Source: AP-15 sp963762575 (GTDB lineage Bacteria > Pseudomonadota > Alphaproteobacteria > ATCC43930 > CGMCC-115725). From it: a DNA stretch of 64,000 bases. The notes beneath the pieces were generated by a model. The model saw only the letters and a list, made by a program, of their open reading frames with translations, ran no database searches and had not been told where the DNA came from. The translations under genes and the position numbers were made by a program. The stretch is taken from positions 1 through 64,000 of the forward strand of contig CAVXLL010000008.1 in NCBI GenBank assembly GCA_963762575.1, read 5' to 3'. Below, in pieces: positions 28,080 to 36,980 of this stretch (position 1 is the first letter of the stretch; each line of letters begins with the position of its first letter).

Positions 28080-29285
28080 TGGCTGGACCGTGCTCGGATC
28101 CTCCACAGCCTGGATGATGACCGTCGGACCCACCGGCGGGCTCGACGTAGAAAGCCTCGCCTATTCGAAATACGTCATCGTGTGGGCGATGAATATGATC
28201 AACACCAACCTCCATGCTTGGCCCTTCATCCTGAAGGCGAGGAAGAACGGTGCCAAGATCGTCGTCATCGATCCCGTGCGCACACGCACCGCCAAACAAG
28301 CGGATTGGCACATTCGTATCAAACCCGGTACGGATGCGGCACTGGCGCTCGGGATGATGAATGTGATTATCGGCGAAGATCTGGTGGATCATGACTATGT
28401 TGTGAAATACACGCTCGGCTTTGCCGAATTGAAGGCACGCGCCGCCCAGTATCCCCCGGAGAAGGTCGCAGAAATTACCGGGGTGCCGGCGAGTGATATT
28501 CGGAAGCTGGCCCGCGAATATGCAACTGTTCAACCCTCGGCCATTCGTCAAGGAGTGGCGCTCGAGCGCAGTCGTGGGGGAGGCCAGGCCATCCGAGCGA
28601 TCACCTACTTGCCCGCCCTTGTGGGCGCCTGGCGTCATGTCGGAGGCGGTACCGTCGAGATGCCGATCTGGGAATTTCCGTTCAAGTTCGACAAAATTTG
28701 CAGGCCTGATTGGATCAAACCGGATACCCGGGTCATCAACGAACTCGACCTCGGGGCCGCGCTGACCGGCGAGATGCGGCTCGATCCCCCGGTCATGTCG
28801 TTGTTTGTATACAACTCCAACCCGGTTTCGCAGGCGCCAGCCCAATCCAAAATAATTAGCGGATTGATGCGCGACGACCTGTTCACGGTCGTGAGCGAGC
28901 TATTCATCACCGATACGGCGCGCTACGCTGACATACTCCTTCCTGCCACGATGCAGGCCGAGCAATACGACCTGATGGTCACATGGGGCCATCTCTATAT
29001 GATGCTCAATCAGCCGGCGATCCCTGCGCCCGGGGAATGTGTGCCCAATGTCGAGCTATTCCGACGGCTCGCCAAGACCATGGGCTTCGACGATCCTTAT
29101 TGGGACATGACCGATGATGAGATGCTGGAGGAGTTCTATGATTGGAATTCTCCGCAGCTGAAAGGAATCACGCTTCCGCTTCTTAAGGAGCAAGGATTCA
29201 TCCGGCTGAACGTCGGCGATCCGGACAAGCGGGCGCCACACGCGAACGGGAATTTCAAAACGCCCTCCGGGAAATGCGAGTTCAA
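28080..29285 (+). pseudogene. Molybdopterin oxidoreductase (DMSO reductase family) internal fragment
   Basis: About 400 residues of the catalytic domain of a bis-MGD oxidoreductase: YVIVWAMNMINTNLHAWPFI, KIVVIDPVRTRTAKQADWHI, TDAALALGMMNVII and AIRQGVALERSRGGGQ. Toward the end LPATMQAEQYDLMVTWGHLY is visible. The N-terminal 4Fe-4S domain with its cysteines and the C-terminal cofactor-binding domain are missing. The open frame extends upstream to 27958 without family similarity. After PSGKCEF (29283) the sequence switches abruptly to an MFS transporter. It is therefore a rearranged remnant. Confidence 0.85.
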
Positions 29286-30026
29286 CCGCGGCGTGCGGCG
29301 GCGTCATGTTCATGCTGGTGCCGGTGACCATCCTGTTTCTGCGGGAACAGCGGCAACGATCCGATCCGCGACACCTTCTGGAGAATGCCCGCCGCCAGCT
29401 CGTCAAAATCGCCACCGCCCGGACGATGTGGGGAGCCGCGGGCTTGATGGCGCTGTTCTACATCGCGCCGGGCTTTGCGACGGCACTCTTCTACAAGCAG
29501 CAGAACGAACTGCACCTCGGGACGCAAGCCCAAGGCTTCCTGCAATTGATCGCCGGTGATTGCGGCGTGCTCGCCGCTGTCGGTTACGGAATCCTGTGCC
29601 GGCGCCTTAATCTCCGCACCTTGCTGGTCGGGTGCATGATCTTCGCGACGGCGGCCAATTTAGCCTATCTGTTCTACAGCTCGGCGGGCCGCGCGCAGGC
29701 GATCGACGGATTGAACGGCTTCGGCTACACCTTGGCCGAGCTGGCGCTGATGGATCTTGCCGTGCGCGCGACACCTGCCGGCAGCGAGGGGTTGGGTTTT
29801 TCGTTGATGGTCCAGCGTCCGCAATCTGGCGCTATTCGGGACCGACTGGTTCGGCTCGCATTTGCTCGACGAATATCATTTTTCTTTTGACAGCCTGGTG
29901 CTCGCCAATTCGCTGACGACGTTGATCGCAGTTCCTCTGGTGTTTCTGCTCCCCCGCCTCCTCGTCCTCCGCAAGGACGCAGAGATTCATGAGGAGACGC
30001 CCGGCCTTGAAACCGCGATGGAATAG
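29286..30026 (+). pseudogene. MFS-type transporter, C-terminal half with frameshift
   Basis: The second half of a major-facilitator or biopterin-transporter-like membrane protein. Helices are visible in MWGAAGLMALFYIAPGFATA, LLVGCMIFATAANLAYLFYS and AIDGLNGFGYTLAELALMDL. Near 29812 the frame shifts by one; the correct continuation is ALFGTDWFGSHLLDEYHFSF and ends at the TAG at 30024 after GLETAME. The N-terminal half is replaced by the molybdopterin fragment. Non-functional as it stands. Confidence 0.8.
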
Positions 30027-30065
30027 GATCGTATCGTCCAGACGGTTTAGCACCACATCACGGTG

Positions 30066-30120
30066 TCATCCGGTCCACGGTGCACTTATAAGCGTGACGG
30101 GTGGCTGAGCCCCGCGGCCG
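30066..30120. repeat. 55-bp direct repeat, right copy
   Basis: It is identical to 20867-20921. It overlaps the 3' end of the hypothetical gene at 30086-30415, whose last 12 or so codons are supplied by the repeat. Confidence 0.93.
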
Positions 30121-30415
30121 GCTTTTTTGCAGGTCCGAGGCGCCGGCGGTTGGCCCGCATCTTCCGGCGATAGATCGCGACCGTTCGTGCTGGAATGAGC
30201 CCGGGACTGCCTGTCATAGCGGCAGTAACCACTGCGTGCTGAACTTCCAGCGCCGCGGACATTTTTTCCGATACCATGCGGGCTGTCTCGGCTCCGGCGG
30301 AGTCGCTACCGGCCGCAAGCAGCGCGAGGCGCAAGCTAATCACTTGCTGGGCTTCGAGGCCGGCCTGCCAGAGGTTGAAGGAAAGGCGCAGCCAGGATGA
30401 TTGTTTCCGCGACAT
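30086..30415 (-). CDS. Conserved alphaproteobacterial small protein
   Basis: A 109-residue protein with the pattern LGLEAQ-type helix (NLWQAGLEAQQVISLRLALL) followed by AAGSD and ARMVSEKMSAALEVQHAV, then a basic tail with YRRKMRANRRRL. This is seen in small helical proteins of Hyphomicrobiales of unsettled function (some are labelled antifreeze-like or phasin-like without proof). The final residues come from the 55-bp direct repeat, so the true C-terminus has been replaced or lost. It lies 15 bp downstream of the hemerythrin gene on the same strand and may be cotranscribed. Confidence 0.6.
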   Translation of the reverse strand: MSRKQSSWLRLSFNLWQAGLEAQQVISLRLALLAAGSDSAGAETARMVSEKMSAALEVQHAVVTAAMTGSPGLIPARTVAIYRRKMRANRRRLGPAKKPAAGLSHPSRL

Positions 30416-30430
30416 TCGAGCGCGTCGCGC

Positions 30431-30976
30431 TCACGCGGGCGGTTCGGTTTCGCCGACCGGCTCGCCCTGTTCGAGCGCATGGCCGGTGAACGTACGAGTC
30501 TCCGGCGCAGGTATCCCGCTCGTCTTATATTCAGCCAGGACTGCTTCCTTTCGGGCCTTCATGCGATTGCCGAGCTCCGTCATATCGAGACCGGCAGCCC
30601 GGGCCTGAGGGAAGATCCCATCGGAGCGCTTCTCCTCCTCATGAAGGTGATGCTCGATCTGTTCCGAAAGCACTTTGACCTTGGCATCATAGAATTCCTC
30701 ATCGGGCGCGCTCGCGATTAGCTCGGCGATCAGCACCTTGCTACCGTCGTGCTCGACGTATCCTTCGTTCAGCAAGTCCTCTTCGACCTTGCCGCGGCAG
30801 GCCGGGTAGAAGATCTCCTCTTCGATCACGGTATGTGCGCTCAGCTCGGTGTAGATCTGCTCGACCAGGGCCTGTTTTTTGGCTGCGCTCTTGGCGGCTT
30901 CGAATTCAGCAAACAAGGCCTCCACCCTGCGATGGTCGGCCTCGAGCAAAGCGATGGCGTCGACATGGGTTGGCAT
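30431..30976 (-). CDS. Hemerythrin HHE domain protein
   Basis: A 181-residue hemerythrin-like protein. Iron-ligand positions are visible: LLEADHRRVEALF (His about 16), ELSAHTVIEEEIFYP (His and Glu about 48-55), HDGSKVLIAEL (His about 78) and EQIEHHLHEEE (His about 110-113). HHE proteins bind a di-iron centre and sense or buffer oxygen, NO or iron. The C-terminal 40 residues are a proline- and glutamate-rich tail. The start is followed downstream by the small helical gene. It fits the stress and low-oxygen theme of the next 25 kb, but no FixK-like box is seen upstream. Confidence 0.93.
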   Translation of the reverse strand: MPTHVDAIALLEADHRRVEALFAEFEAAKSAAKKQALVEQIYTELSAHTVIEEEIFYPACRGKVEEDLLNEGYVEHDGSKVLIAELIASAPDEEFYDAKVKVLSEQIEHHLHEEEKRSDGIFPQARAAGLDMTELGNRMKARKEAVLAEYKTSGIPAPETRTFTGHALEQGEPVGETEPPA

Positions 30977-31256
30977 GACAGCCCTTTAGGGGAAAAGCAG
31001 TTTCGGTTATTGCGCCGGCTTAAAGGTCGCTCGGTCCGGCACGCCGTCCCTGAGTTGACAGCTCCGCAGCAGCTTAGGTTCCATGGCTGATCTGTCGCCT
31101 CCGATCGCGGTTTCTCGCGCGGCGACATCACGAAGAAAGAGTTCGTTTTGGAGCTTGATCGATTGAATAACAGGCGGGGCGGGACGCTTTCCTTGTCGGG
31201 AAAACAATCGTCGGCCTTCCCTGGCCCAAACCGCTCTTCTGGCGGAACCGCCGGCG

Positions 31257-31312
31257 CGGAACCAGAAGTTCGAATCCGTTTCCCTCCAGCGCTGAGTCGG
31301 GAACCGGAGTGG
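31257..31312 (+). repeat. tRNA T-arm-like dispersed repeat, copy 7
   Basis: Reads CAGAAGTTCGAATCCG, TTTCCCTCCAGCGC, TGAGTCGGGAACCGG. It lies in the 388-bp gap 30977-31364, which otherwise shows no gene. Confidence 0.65.
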
Positions 31313-31364
31313 TCCCTTGTGCTAGGACGAGCTGTAGCGAGAAGCGAGTGCGCGGGGAGAACCG

Positions 31365-32250
31365 ATGATGAGGTTCATAGGGAAAGCAATTGCACGGGGT
31401 CGCGGCCGTATGGGCGGCGCTGGCGCTCACCTTGATTTCGGCGTCGGCCGTTGCGCAAAAACCCGGCAGCATACTCAAAATACCCCACGGCGACAGCCCG
31501 GCCAGCATGTCGATCCACGAGGAATCGACGATCGTTTCCGAAGGGCCAATGATGGCCGTGTTTAACAATCTCGTGATGTTCGATCAGCATATCCCGCAGA
31601 ACCGGCTCGATACGATTGTGCCCGATCTCGCTGTCGAGTGGTCGTGGAGCGAGGACGGCACGACCTTGACCTTCAAATTGCGTCAGGGCGTCAAATGGCA
31701 TGACGGCAAGCCGTTCACCGCCCGAGACGTCAACTGCACGTGGGATCTGTTGCTGGGTAGGGGGACGGAAAAGCTCAGGATCAATCCGCGCAAGTCCTGG
31801 TATCAGAACCTCGCCGAGGTAACGATCAACGGCTATTTCGAGGCAAGCTTCCATCTGAAACGGCCGCAATCTTCGTTCATCGGGCTGCTGGCGTCCGGTT
31901 GGTCGCCGGTCTACCCGTGCCACGTGACGCCACGGGAGATGCGGCAGCACCCGATCGGCACGGGCCCGTTCAAATTCGTCGAATTCAAGCCGAACGAGTT
32001 GATCAAGCTGACCCGCAACCCTGAATATTGGAAGCCGGGCCGGCCCTATCTCGATGGCATTGAGTACACCATCATTCGGAACGCCTCTGCTTGGGTCCTG
32101 GCACTCGGCGCCCACCAGTTCGATCGTACCGGACCGGGCTTCGTGCCGATATCGCTGTTGAAGGAGATCAAGAACCAAGCCCCGGAGATGAGCTGCGAGA
32201 TCGCGAGCTGGAATACCAGCCGTACTGCGATCATCAACCGCGCGGTGCCG
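31365..32250 (+). pseudogene. ABC transporter dipeptide-type substrate-binding protein, frameshifted and truncated
   Basis: A family 5 solute-binding protein. The ATG at 31365 (after GGGGAGA) gives MMRFIGKAIA, then one base is lost near 31390 and the signal peptide continues VWAALALTLISASAVAQ. The mature part has GTTLTFKLRQGVKWHDGKPF, TARDVNCTWDLLL and HPIGTGPFKFVEFKPNELIK, all typical for peptide/nickel-binding proteins. The usual length is about 530 residues. Here similarity stops at residue about 290 where the sequence runs into the antisense of the DUF692 gene. No permease or ATPase genes follow. Confidence 0.85.
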
Positions 32251-32253
32251 CCG

Positions 32254-33000
32254 TTAAAGCCGCCAGACCGGTGCCGCCACTGGGTGGTCGTGCGTGTCGA
32301 TCAGATGGGTGCCGCGGTCGGTGTGCCCGGCGAGGTGGATCTGCACGACGCGCTCAGCGGGGATCGCGTCGATATAGGCCTCGGGGTCGAAACCGTGATT
32401 GACCGAACTCACATAGACGTTGTTGACGTCGAGCAAGAGGCCGCAGCCGGTCATCTCCGCAAGCCGCGCGAGGAACTCCCATTCTGGCATTTGCGAGGCG
32501 GCGAATTCGAGATACGTGCTGGGATTTTCGAGGATCAGCGGGCGGCCGAGAACATCCTGCACCGCGCGCACGCGCTCCGCGACATGCGTGAGGCACGCCT
32601 CGGTCAAGGGCAGCGGCAGGAGATCGTGGGTGTTGATGCCCGCCACGCCCGTCCAGCACAAATGGTCCGACACCCAGACCGGGCGGACGCGGTGGGCGAG
32701 GTCGCGCAGTTGGCGCAGATAGTCATGGTCGAGCGGCGCGACGCTGCCGATCGACAGCGACACGCCGTGCATGACGATCGGCCGGCGCGCCGCGACATGC
32801 TCCAGGACATGCGCGGCATAGCCGAAATTGCCGATGAAATTCTCGCTGATGATCTCGAACCAGTCGACACCCCACGAGACGGACGGTGTGCGCAGCAGAT
32901 GCGGGAAATGGGCGGGGCGCAGCCCCACCCCGTCGCCCAGGTTGGGCAAGCCCAGGCGACAGGTTTCCGAGGACGGACGCGGCGTCCCGCCCCCGCTCAT
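32254..33000 (-). CDS. DUF692 / MNIO-family enzyme (BufB-like), C-terminally truncated
   Basis: A 248-residue member of the multinuclear non-heme iron-dependent oxidative enzymes. The TIM-barrel motifs with metal ligands are present: WFEIISENFIGN, RPIVMHGVSLSIG, VSDHLCWTGV, ILENPSTYLEF, LLLDVNNVYVSSVNHG and VVQIHLAGHTD near the end. Family members are about 280-290 residues, and this one ends soon after DTHDHPVAAPVWRL, lacking the last helices. Its start overlaps the stop of the Cys-rich gene (ATGA), so both are translationally coupled. MNIO enzymes modify cysteines or other residues of peptide or small-protein substrates encoded next to them. The upstream Cys-rich protein is thus a candidate substrate or partner. 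The truncation abuts the dipeptide-binding protein fragment. Confidence 0.82.
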   Translation of the reverse strand: MSGGGTPRPSSETCRLGLPNLGDGVGLRPAHFPHLLRTPSVSWGVDWFEIISENFIGNFGYAAHVLEHVAARRPIVMHGVSLSIGSVAPLDHDYLRQLRDLAHRVRPVWVSDHLCWTGVAGINTHDLLPLPLTEACLTHVAERVRAVQDVLGRPLILENPSTYLEFAASQMPEWEFLARLAEMTGCGLLLDVNNVYVSSVNHGFDPEAYIDAIPAERVVQIHLAGHTDRGTHLIDTHDHPVAAPVWRL

Positions 33001-33606
33001 GTCGACGGCGGGAACACCAGGCGCAACGTGTTCGGCGGCGCCGGTTCGGCCGGCGCCGTCTTGCCGCGATGCTTCATCACCTCCTGATAGGCCTTGTAGG
33101 CCACGGCGACGGACATGCCCTTGCCGAAGTCGATCTGTGCGCCATCGATCTCGACCGCGTGCCAGCCGCCGTCCGATTGCTGCAACGAAATCGAAGAGCT
33201 GCATGTGGCCTCTCTTGGGATAGAGCTGATAAGCCGAAATCGGGACCGCGCAGCCGCCGAAGCTGCCGCATTTATTGTCGCTGGGCGCCGAATAGGGGCC
33301 GTCGGCGAAGGGGTTGCAACCGCCGAAGGTGCGCACTTCGAGCATCGTCTCGGCCTTGAGCTTGCTGCTGCAATTGCTCGGCGCGGTGCCGGTGTTGAAC
33401 ATTTGCACAAAGCCGCAACCGCCCTGCGCGCGGCAATTGTTGGAGCCCTTGCAGGTGTGGAAGATCGCGACATTAGCGCAATCGTTGGTGCCCAGGTCGT
33501 TGAAATCGAGCGATTGGCAGGCGTGGAACAATGTGTTCTGAGCCGGCGGCGCAAGACCGATCGACAAATCCGGCGCCTCGCCGAACACCGCCCAGCAGAT
33601 CGCCAT
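32997..33606 (-). pseudogene. Cys-rich protein coupled to DUF692, one frameshift
   Basis: Reading from 33606, the first 140 residues contain ten cysteines, several in Gly-Gly-Cys or Asn-x-Cys context: LFHACQSLDF, GTNDCANVAIFHTCKGSNNC, RAQGGCGFVQ, GTAPSNCSSK, RTFGGCNPFA, SDNKCGSFGGCAVPISAYQL. After MQLFDF (about 33175) one base is off. The next frame continues DGGWHAVEIDGAQIDFGKGM, YQAYQEVMKHRG-like sequence and the end LRLVFPPST, overlapping the DUF692 start. There is no signal peptide in the part seen, and the true start may lie further upstream. I do not recognise a named family. Conserved cysteines and coupling to an MNIO enzyme suggest a modified or metal-binding protein. Confidence 0.6.
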
Positions 33607-34159
33607 GCGGTCGCCCGAGCCGCCCATCGAAGGGCCGGGACCTTACGGTCTGCCGACGACGCAGCAGACGGCGGATGCGCTGAACGCGCTGGCGCACGAC
33701 CCGGGAACCGACAACTACAGAACGCTCACCCAGGCGTCGATCGGCGCAATCGCCGGCGTCACCACCGTGCTCAACGACTACTGGAATGCCGAAAAACAGG
33801 CGAAAGCAGACCAGCGGCGCCAGCCGCGCGAACCCGGCCCGCCAGGTCGCATCGCCATCTGGCCCTTCTGCGAGTTCGTGCGGCCGCGCGAGAACGTTGC
33901 GCTCGCGTCCCGGACCACGGAATGGCGGGCGCCGCGGAAGCGGCAGTCGCCGGCCGCGACATCCGCCTCCAGGACGCGCGCCAAGCCGTCGCCGAGGCGT
34001 AATCGGCGTGCCCACCAATGCCGGCGTACAGCCGGCTCCTGCGGAACTGTCCGCTCGCGCTCATCGCCCCGTGCCGTTGACGATCGGCTTCATCTCCGCC
34101 CGCCGGTCGGCGCGGTGCATCGAGCCGCATTCAAGACCTTGGGCGGCGGGCTTAGAATC
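33607..34159. other. Unresolved coding-like stretch
   Basis: The plus strand encodes protein-like sequence from about 33640 to 33800 (GLPTTQQTADALNALAHDPG, TQASIGAIAGVTTVLNDYW), then degenerates. The minus strand may carry the 5' part of the Cys-rich gene. I could not decide which strand is used and support no gene here. Confidence 0.3.
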
Positions 34160-34873
34160 TCAGAACCCGGGGATCACTGGTATGAACAACATATGCATTT
34201 TGACCTCCCGCACCCCTGGGATGTTCTCGGCGGCAATGCGCAGAGCATCTATCTCGGCCGACGGCATGTCGTCCGGCAGCCAGAAATGGACCACGCCACC
34301 TGTTACCTGAATGTCCTCCGGCCAGATCCTGGCCCAATCCTGCCGCTTCAGCTCGGTGAGCAGTCTTTCGCGAATATGCCGATCGTCTGTTTCGTTCGAC
34401 TTCCGGTGAAGCTCTGGCGCGGTCGCGAGAGCACGTACGAGATTGGCGCGGCTGATGATGCCCACAACCTTGCCATCGCGAACGACTGGCACACGCTTGA
34501 TCCGCTTCTCTTCCAGCTGTGAGGCAACGTCAGAAATCGGGGTATCCTCTGTTACCGTGACCACGTCTCGCGTCATTAGGTCCTTAACCGTACGACTGTG
34601 CGATTTGATGTAGTCGCGGGCGGCTTCCTCACGCTCTGCAGCGAGCATCTCGAGCCACCAGGAGCGCCGCCGCCGATGGTGCCGGCGTTCGGTTCCGAGT
34701 TCGGCTCTGTGCATCAAATCGCCTTCGCTCACAATGCCGACGAGCTTACCATCGCTATCGACGACAGGAACGCCGCTGATCCCGTGATCCGAGAGCAGTT
34801 TCGCGAGTTCTTTTACCGAAGCATCGGGCGAAATTGTAATAACGTCGGTGGTCATTATGTCGGCCGCACGCAT
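34160..34873 (-). CDS. CBS-pair and BON domain protein
   Basis: A 237-residue cytoplasmic protein. Two CBS motifs are seen, residues about 1-60 (RAADIMTTDVITISPDASVK, then GISGVPVVDSDGKLVGIVSE) and about 92-150 (VKDLMTRDVVTVTEDTPISD, then RVPVVRDGKVVGIISRANLV). A C-terminal BON domain (about 165-235) ends AAENIPGVREVKMHML. CBS pairs bind adenine nucleotides and act as energy sensors; BON domains bind membranes or polymers. The ATG at 34873 is chosen because all homologous sequence begins there. A perfect FNR/FixK-type palindrome lies 79 bp upstream (34953-34966), suggesting induction at low oxygen. Confidence 0.93.
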   Translation of the reverse strand: MRAADIMTTDVITISPDASVKELAKLLSDHGISGVPVVDSDGKLVGIVSEGDLMHRAELGTERRHHRRRRSWWLEMLAAEREEAARDYIKSHSRTVKDLMTRDVVTVTEDTPISDVASQLEEKRIKRVPVVRDGKVVGIISRANLVRALATAPELHRKSNETDDRHIRERLLTELKRQDWARIWPEDIQVTGGVVHFWLPDDMPSAEIDALRIAAENIPGVREVKMHMLFIPVIPGF

Positions 34874-34952
34874 CGCATTTGTCTCCCAACTGAGGGTTGA
34901 AATAATCTCGTAAGGTGCGTTCGAACGGTATCGACACCATTGCTGCCACGCG

Positions 34953-34966
34953 TTGACGCTCGTCAA
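34953..34966 (-). promoter_or_regulatory. FixK/FNR-type box before the CBS-BON gene
   Basis: TTGACGCTCGTCAA, a perfect TTGAC-N4-GTCAA palindrome. It ends 79 bp before the CBS-BON start codon, as expected for class II activation with a 5' leader of about 40 bp. Confidence 0.7.
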
Positions 34967-35001
34967 TTTCCAACAGATTTCTATTGAGGGCGATGGGCAG
35001 G

Positions 35002-35166
35002 TTACCATGCGGCCTTGACCAACTCGCCGACCCGGAAGCGAGGGCTGACACGACCAAGGTCCTCAAGACCCCTGATGTCGGGCGCCCGCGCCAGGGCGAG
35101 CTTTGCCGGTGCCAGCGGATCAAATCGAGGCCGCTGCCGGCGCGCGACTTCCTCGCGCAATTCCAT
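35002..35166 (-). other. Short coding-like 3' fragment, unrecognised
   Basis: Fifty-four codons read MELREEVARRQRPRFDPLAP, then AKLALARAPDIRGLEDLGRV and SPRFRVGELVKAAW before a TAA. The composition is clearly protein-like and the end looks like a natural C-terminus, so this is probably the tail of a lost gene. Further upstream on the same strand (about 35400-35270) lies EASCAAGAARDIIGGF, possibly another piece. No family was recognised. Confidence 0.4.
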
Positions 35167-35624
35167 GGCGAGGATCTGCCGCTGGCGGGCTTAGCGGGGG
35201 ATGTGCCAAGCCCATCTTTGATCACGCGCACGCGCGGAAACCGATGTCACGGCTTCGGCCGGCGGTTTCGGCCTTAGTCACGCCGCGCAGACCCAGATAG
35301 ACTACCGGCATCGACCCGGGGAAAGCGGCAAACCCGCCGATGATGTCTCGGGCAGCGCCCGCGGCACAGCTGGCTTCCAGCCCGACACCTTGATCCGCAG
35401 CCTGTGGGGCTTGTAGTGCTGCCTTGCTTGCGCCAATCGCGGTGCGGATTGCGGGCTATAGTTGGGTGGCGCGCTTCTACGCTGAGCGCGGGCCGCGCGC
35501 AGCCTGCTTGCTGGCGGCCTTTGGATGGGCTTCGATCTGACGACAGATCCTCGTTGCGTTTGGGCCGAAGCCAGCAGGAACGCACCGCGCCCGTTCGAGC
35601 GCCGGTGGAGAATTTGTTCCCCGA

Positions 35625-35685
35625 GCGGACCGAGCGTTCGCAGACTTCGCCGCTGGAGGAAGCCGGATTCGAACTCCTCGGGTTC
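35625..35685 (-). repeat. tRNA T-arm-like dispersed repeat, copy 8
   Basis: The minus strand reads GAGGAGTTCGAATCCGGC, TTCCTCCAGCGG, CGAAGTCTGCGAACGCTCGG. It nearly matches copy 5. The rest of 35167-35778 carries no gene I can support. Confidence 0.7.
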
Positions 35686-35778
35686 GCCGGCTTTCGGTGA
35701 CCCGCCGCCAAGCCTAGCCTCATCGGGCGACCCGAGGCGGGAGCGTAGTCAAGAGAACGGCGGAAACGGCGGCTAATT

Positions 35779-35916
35779 CTGATCCTTTTCCGCGATTGTG
35801 CGCGCAATGCGGTGCAGCCGCTATCCGATGCGAGCGTGGATGCGGCGCTGACGGCGATCGGCCGATTGGAAACGCTGGCCGATGCACGGGAGCTGATGGC
35901 GCCGTTTGCCGGTTAA
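35779..35916 (+). pseudogene. 3' fragment of an unrecognised gene
   Basis: Forty-five codons, LILFRDCARNAVQPLSDASV then DAALTAIGRLETLADARELM and APFAG, end at a TAA. The sequence looks like the helical C-terminus of a real protein, but no start or N-terminal part is present. It stands 22 bp before the amidohydrolase stub. Confidence 0.35.
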
Positions 35917-35938
35917 CACGAACGGCGAGGATCAAGCG

Positions 35939-36001
35939 ATGGCGATCATAGACGTCCAGGTACACGCGTACGATCACAACGATGCGTGCTACGGAACGTA
36001 A
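35939..36001 (+). pseudogene. 5' stub of an amidohydrolase gene
   Basis: An ATG after GGCGAGGATC opens MAIIDVQVHAYDHN and stops six codons later. MAIIDVQVHAY with its metal-binding H-x-Y start is typical of AMDH2/dihydroorotase-like amidohydrolases of about 290 residues. Only the first 15 or so codons remain, another clean truncation in this region. Confidence 0.45.
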
Positions 36002-36088
36002 ATCAGCGTGCGGCCTTCACGTAGTTTTAACGCACACGAGTTCTGATATCGCTGCGAATGGGGGATGCCAACACGGAAGGGACTAGTC

Positions 36089-36388
36089 ATGCGTCTACCT
36101 ATCTTCGTATCGCTCGCTCTCGCTTCGGGCGTGGTTTCTTTTGCCGCGTCTGCGTGCGACACCCGCGCCGATTACGGTAATAAAATCAATCAGCTTCAAA
36201 CTGAATATCAGGCGGCAGTCGGTCAGGCAGCTAACGCTTATGTTGAAAAAACCATGTACAGCGTTAGACCGCGCTATTCCAATCTGGTAGATTGGAGAAA
36301 TTCTGTTAACCTTGCTTTGAACAGTTATACTCTGGGCACTCAACAGACGTACGACAATTACATGGTCAACGCCTGCGTGTGGTGGTAA
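36089..36388 (+). CDS. Small secreted protein
   Basis: A 99-residue protein with a signal peptide (MRLPIFVSLALASGVVSFAA, cleavage near ASA). The mature part of about 78 residues has two cysteines (SACDTRADY near its start and VNACVWW at the very end) that could form a disulfide, and a helix rich in Gln and Ala. It is notably more AT-rich than its neighbours, which hints at separate origin. No family recognised. An upstream in-frame ATG at 36065 adds eight unlikely residues. Confidence 0.55.
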   Translation: MRLPIFVSLALASGVVSFAASACDTRADYGNKINQLQTEYQAAVGQAANAYVEKTMYSVRPRYSNLVDWRNSVNLALNSYTLGTQQTYDNYMVNACVWW

Positions 36389-36676
36389 CCGAAAATCGTC
36401 TTCAAGGCCGAGTACATTCGACTTTCTCTGGTAGCAGAACCATAGGGGCCATAGAGAGTATAGGCTGCCTTGGATAGCCGATCGTCCCCTATGACCCCTA
36501 TCCCTATCCCCGATCGCCCGTGTCTACCAACTGGGTGGTAGGAGAAGCCTATGCTGCGGGTGCCGTCGTAGCCCGAGAACACGATCGCCTTCTCGGAGCG
36601 GTATCTTCCATCGCGGGCCGGTTCATCGACGACCTCGGAAGCGCCAAACGACCCAGCGGCGTGCCGGTCGGGATGA
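36389..36676. other. No supported gene
   Basis: Overlapping open frames on both strands lack family features. The missing N-terminal part of the eRF1-like gene would have to lie here but is not recognisable. Confidence 0.4.
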
Positions 36677-36979
36677 ATGATGACGTTCGAACAGCCGACC
36701 CTCGACGCGCTTTGGGAAGGGCGGGTGATGACGCTTGCCGTCGACGACGGGTTCTGCAAACCCGGCTCCCATTGCATGAATTGCGGCTCGCTGCGTGCGG
36801 ACAAGGTGCCAAAATGTCCGGTCTGCGGCAGTGAGGCGATCGAGGCTGTGGTGGACGTAGTCGAGCTCGCGATCGAGCACGCACTCGGAGAAAAGTCAGC
36901 ATTGGAAATCGTGCGCAGTAGCGCGGCTCGCAGCTTGATGACCTCTATCGGCCTAATGGCGGCTCTGCTACGTTGGTGA
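36677..36979 (+). pseudogene. C-terminal domain of a bacterial eRF1/Vms1-like (baeRF) protein
   Basis: One hundred residues match the last domain of the eRF1-like proteins found in bacterial stress clusters. The opening TLDALWEGRVMTLAVDDGF is followed by a zinc-ribbon-like CMNCGSLRADKVPKCPVCG, then VVDVVELAIEHALGEKSALE and the ending LMAALLRW. Full proteins are about 360 residues, with the tRNA-cleavage or ribosome-binding domain upstream. Here only the last domain remains, though an ATG opens it. The end touches the PPK2 start by one base, and in related genomes these genes are often neighbours. Residual function is doubtful. Confidence 0.6.
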
Positions 36980-36980
36980 G

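Noticed and set aside
33605..34522. A 305-codon plus-strand protein
   Set aside because: Only about 50 codons look protein-like. The rest is antisense to the CBS-BON gene or low complexity.
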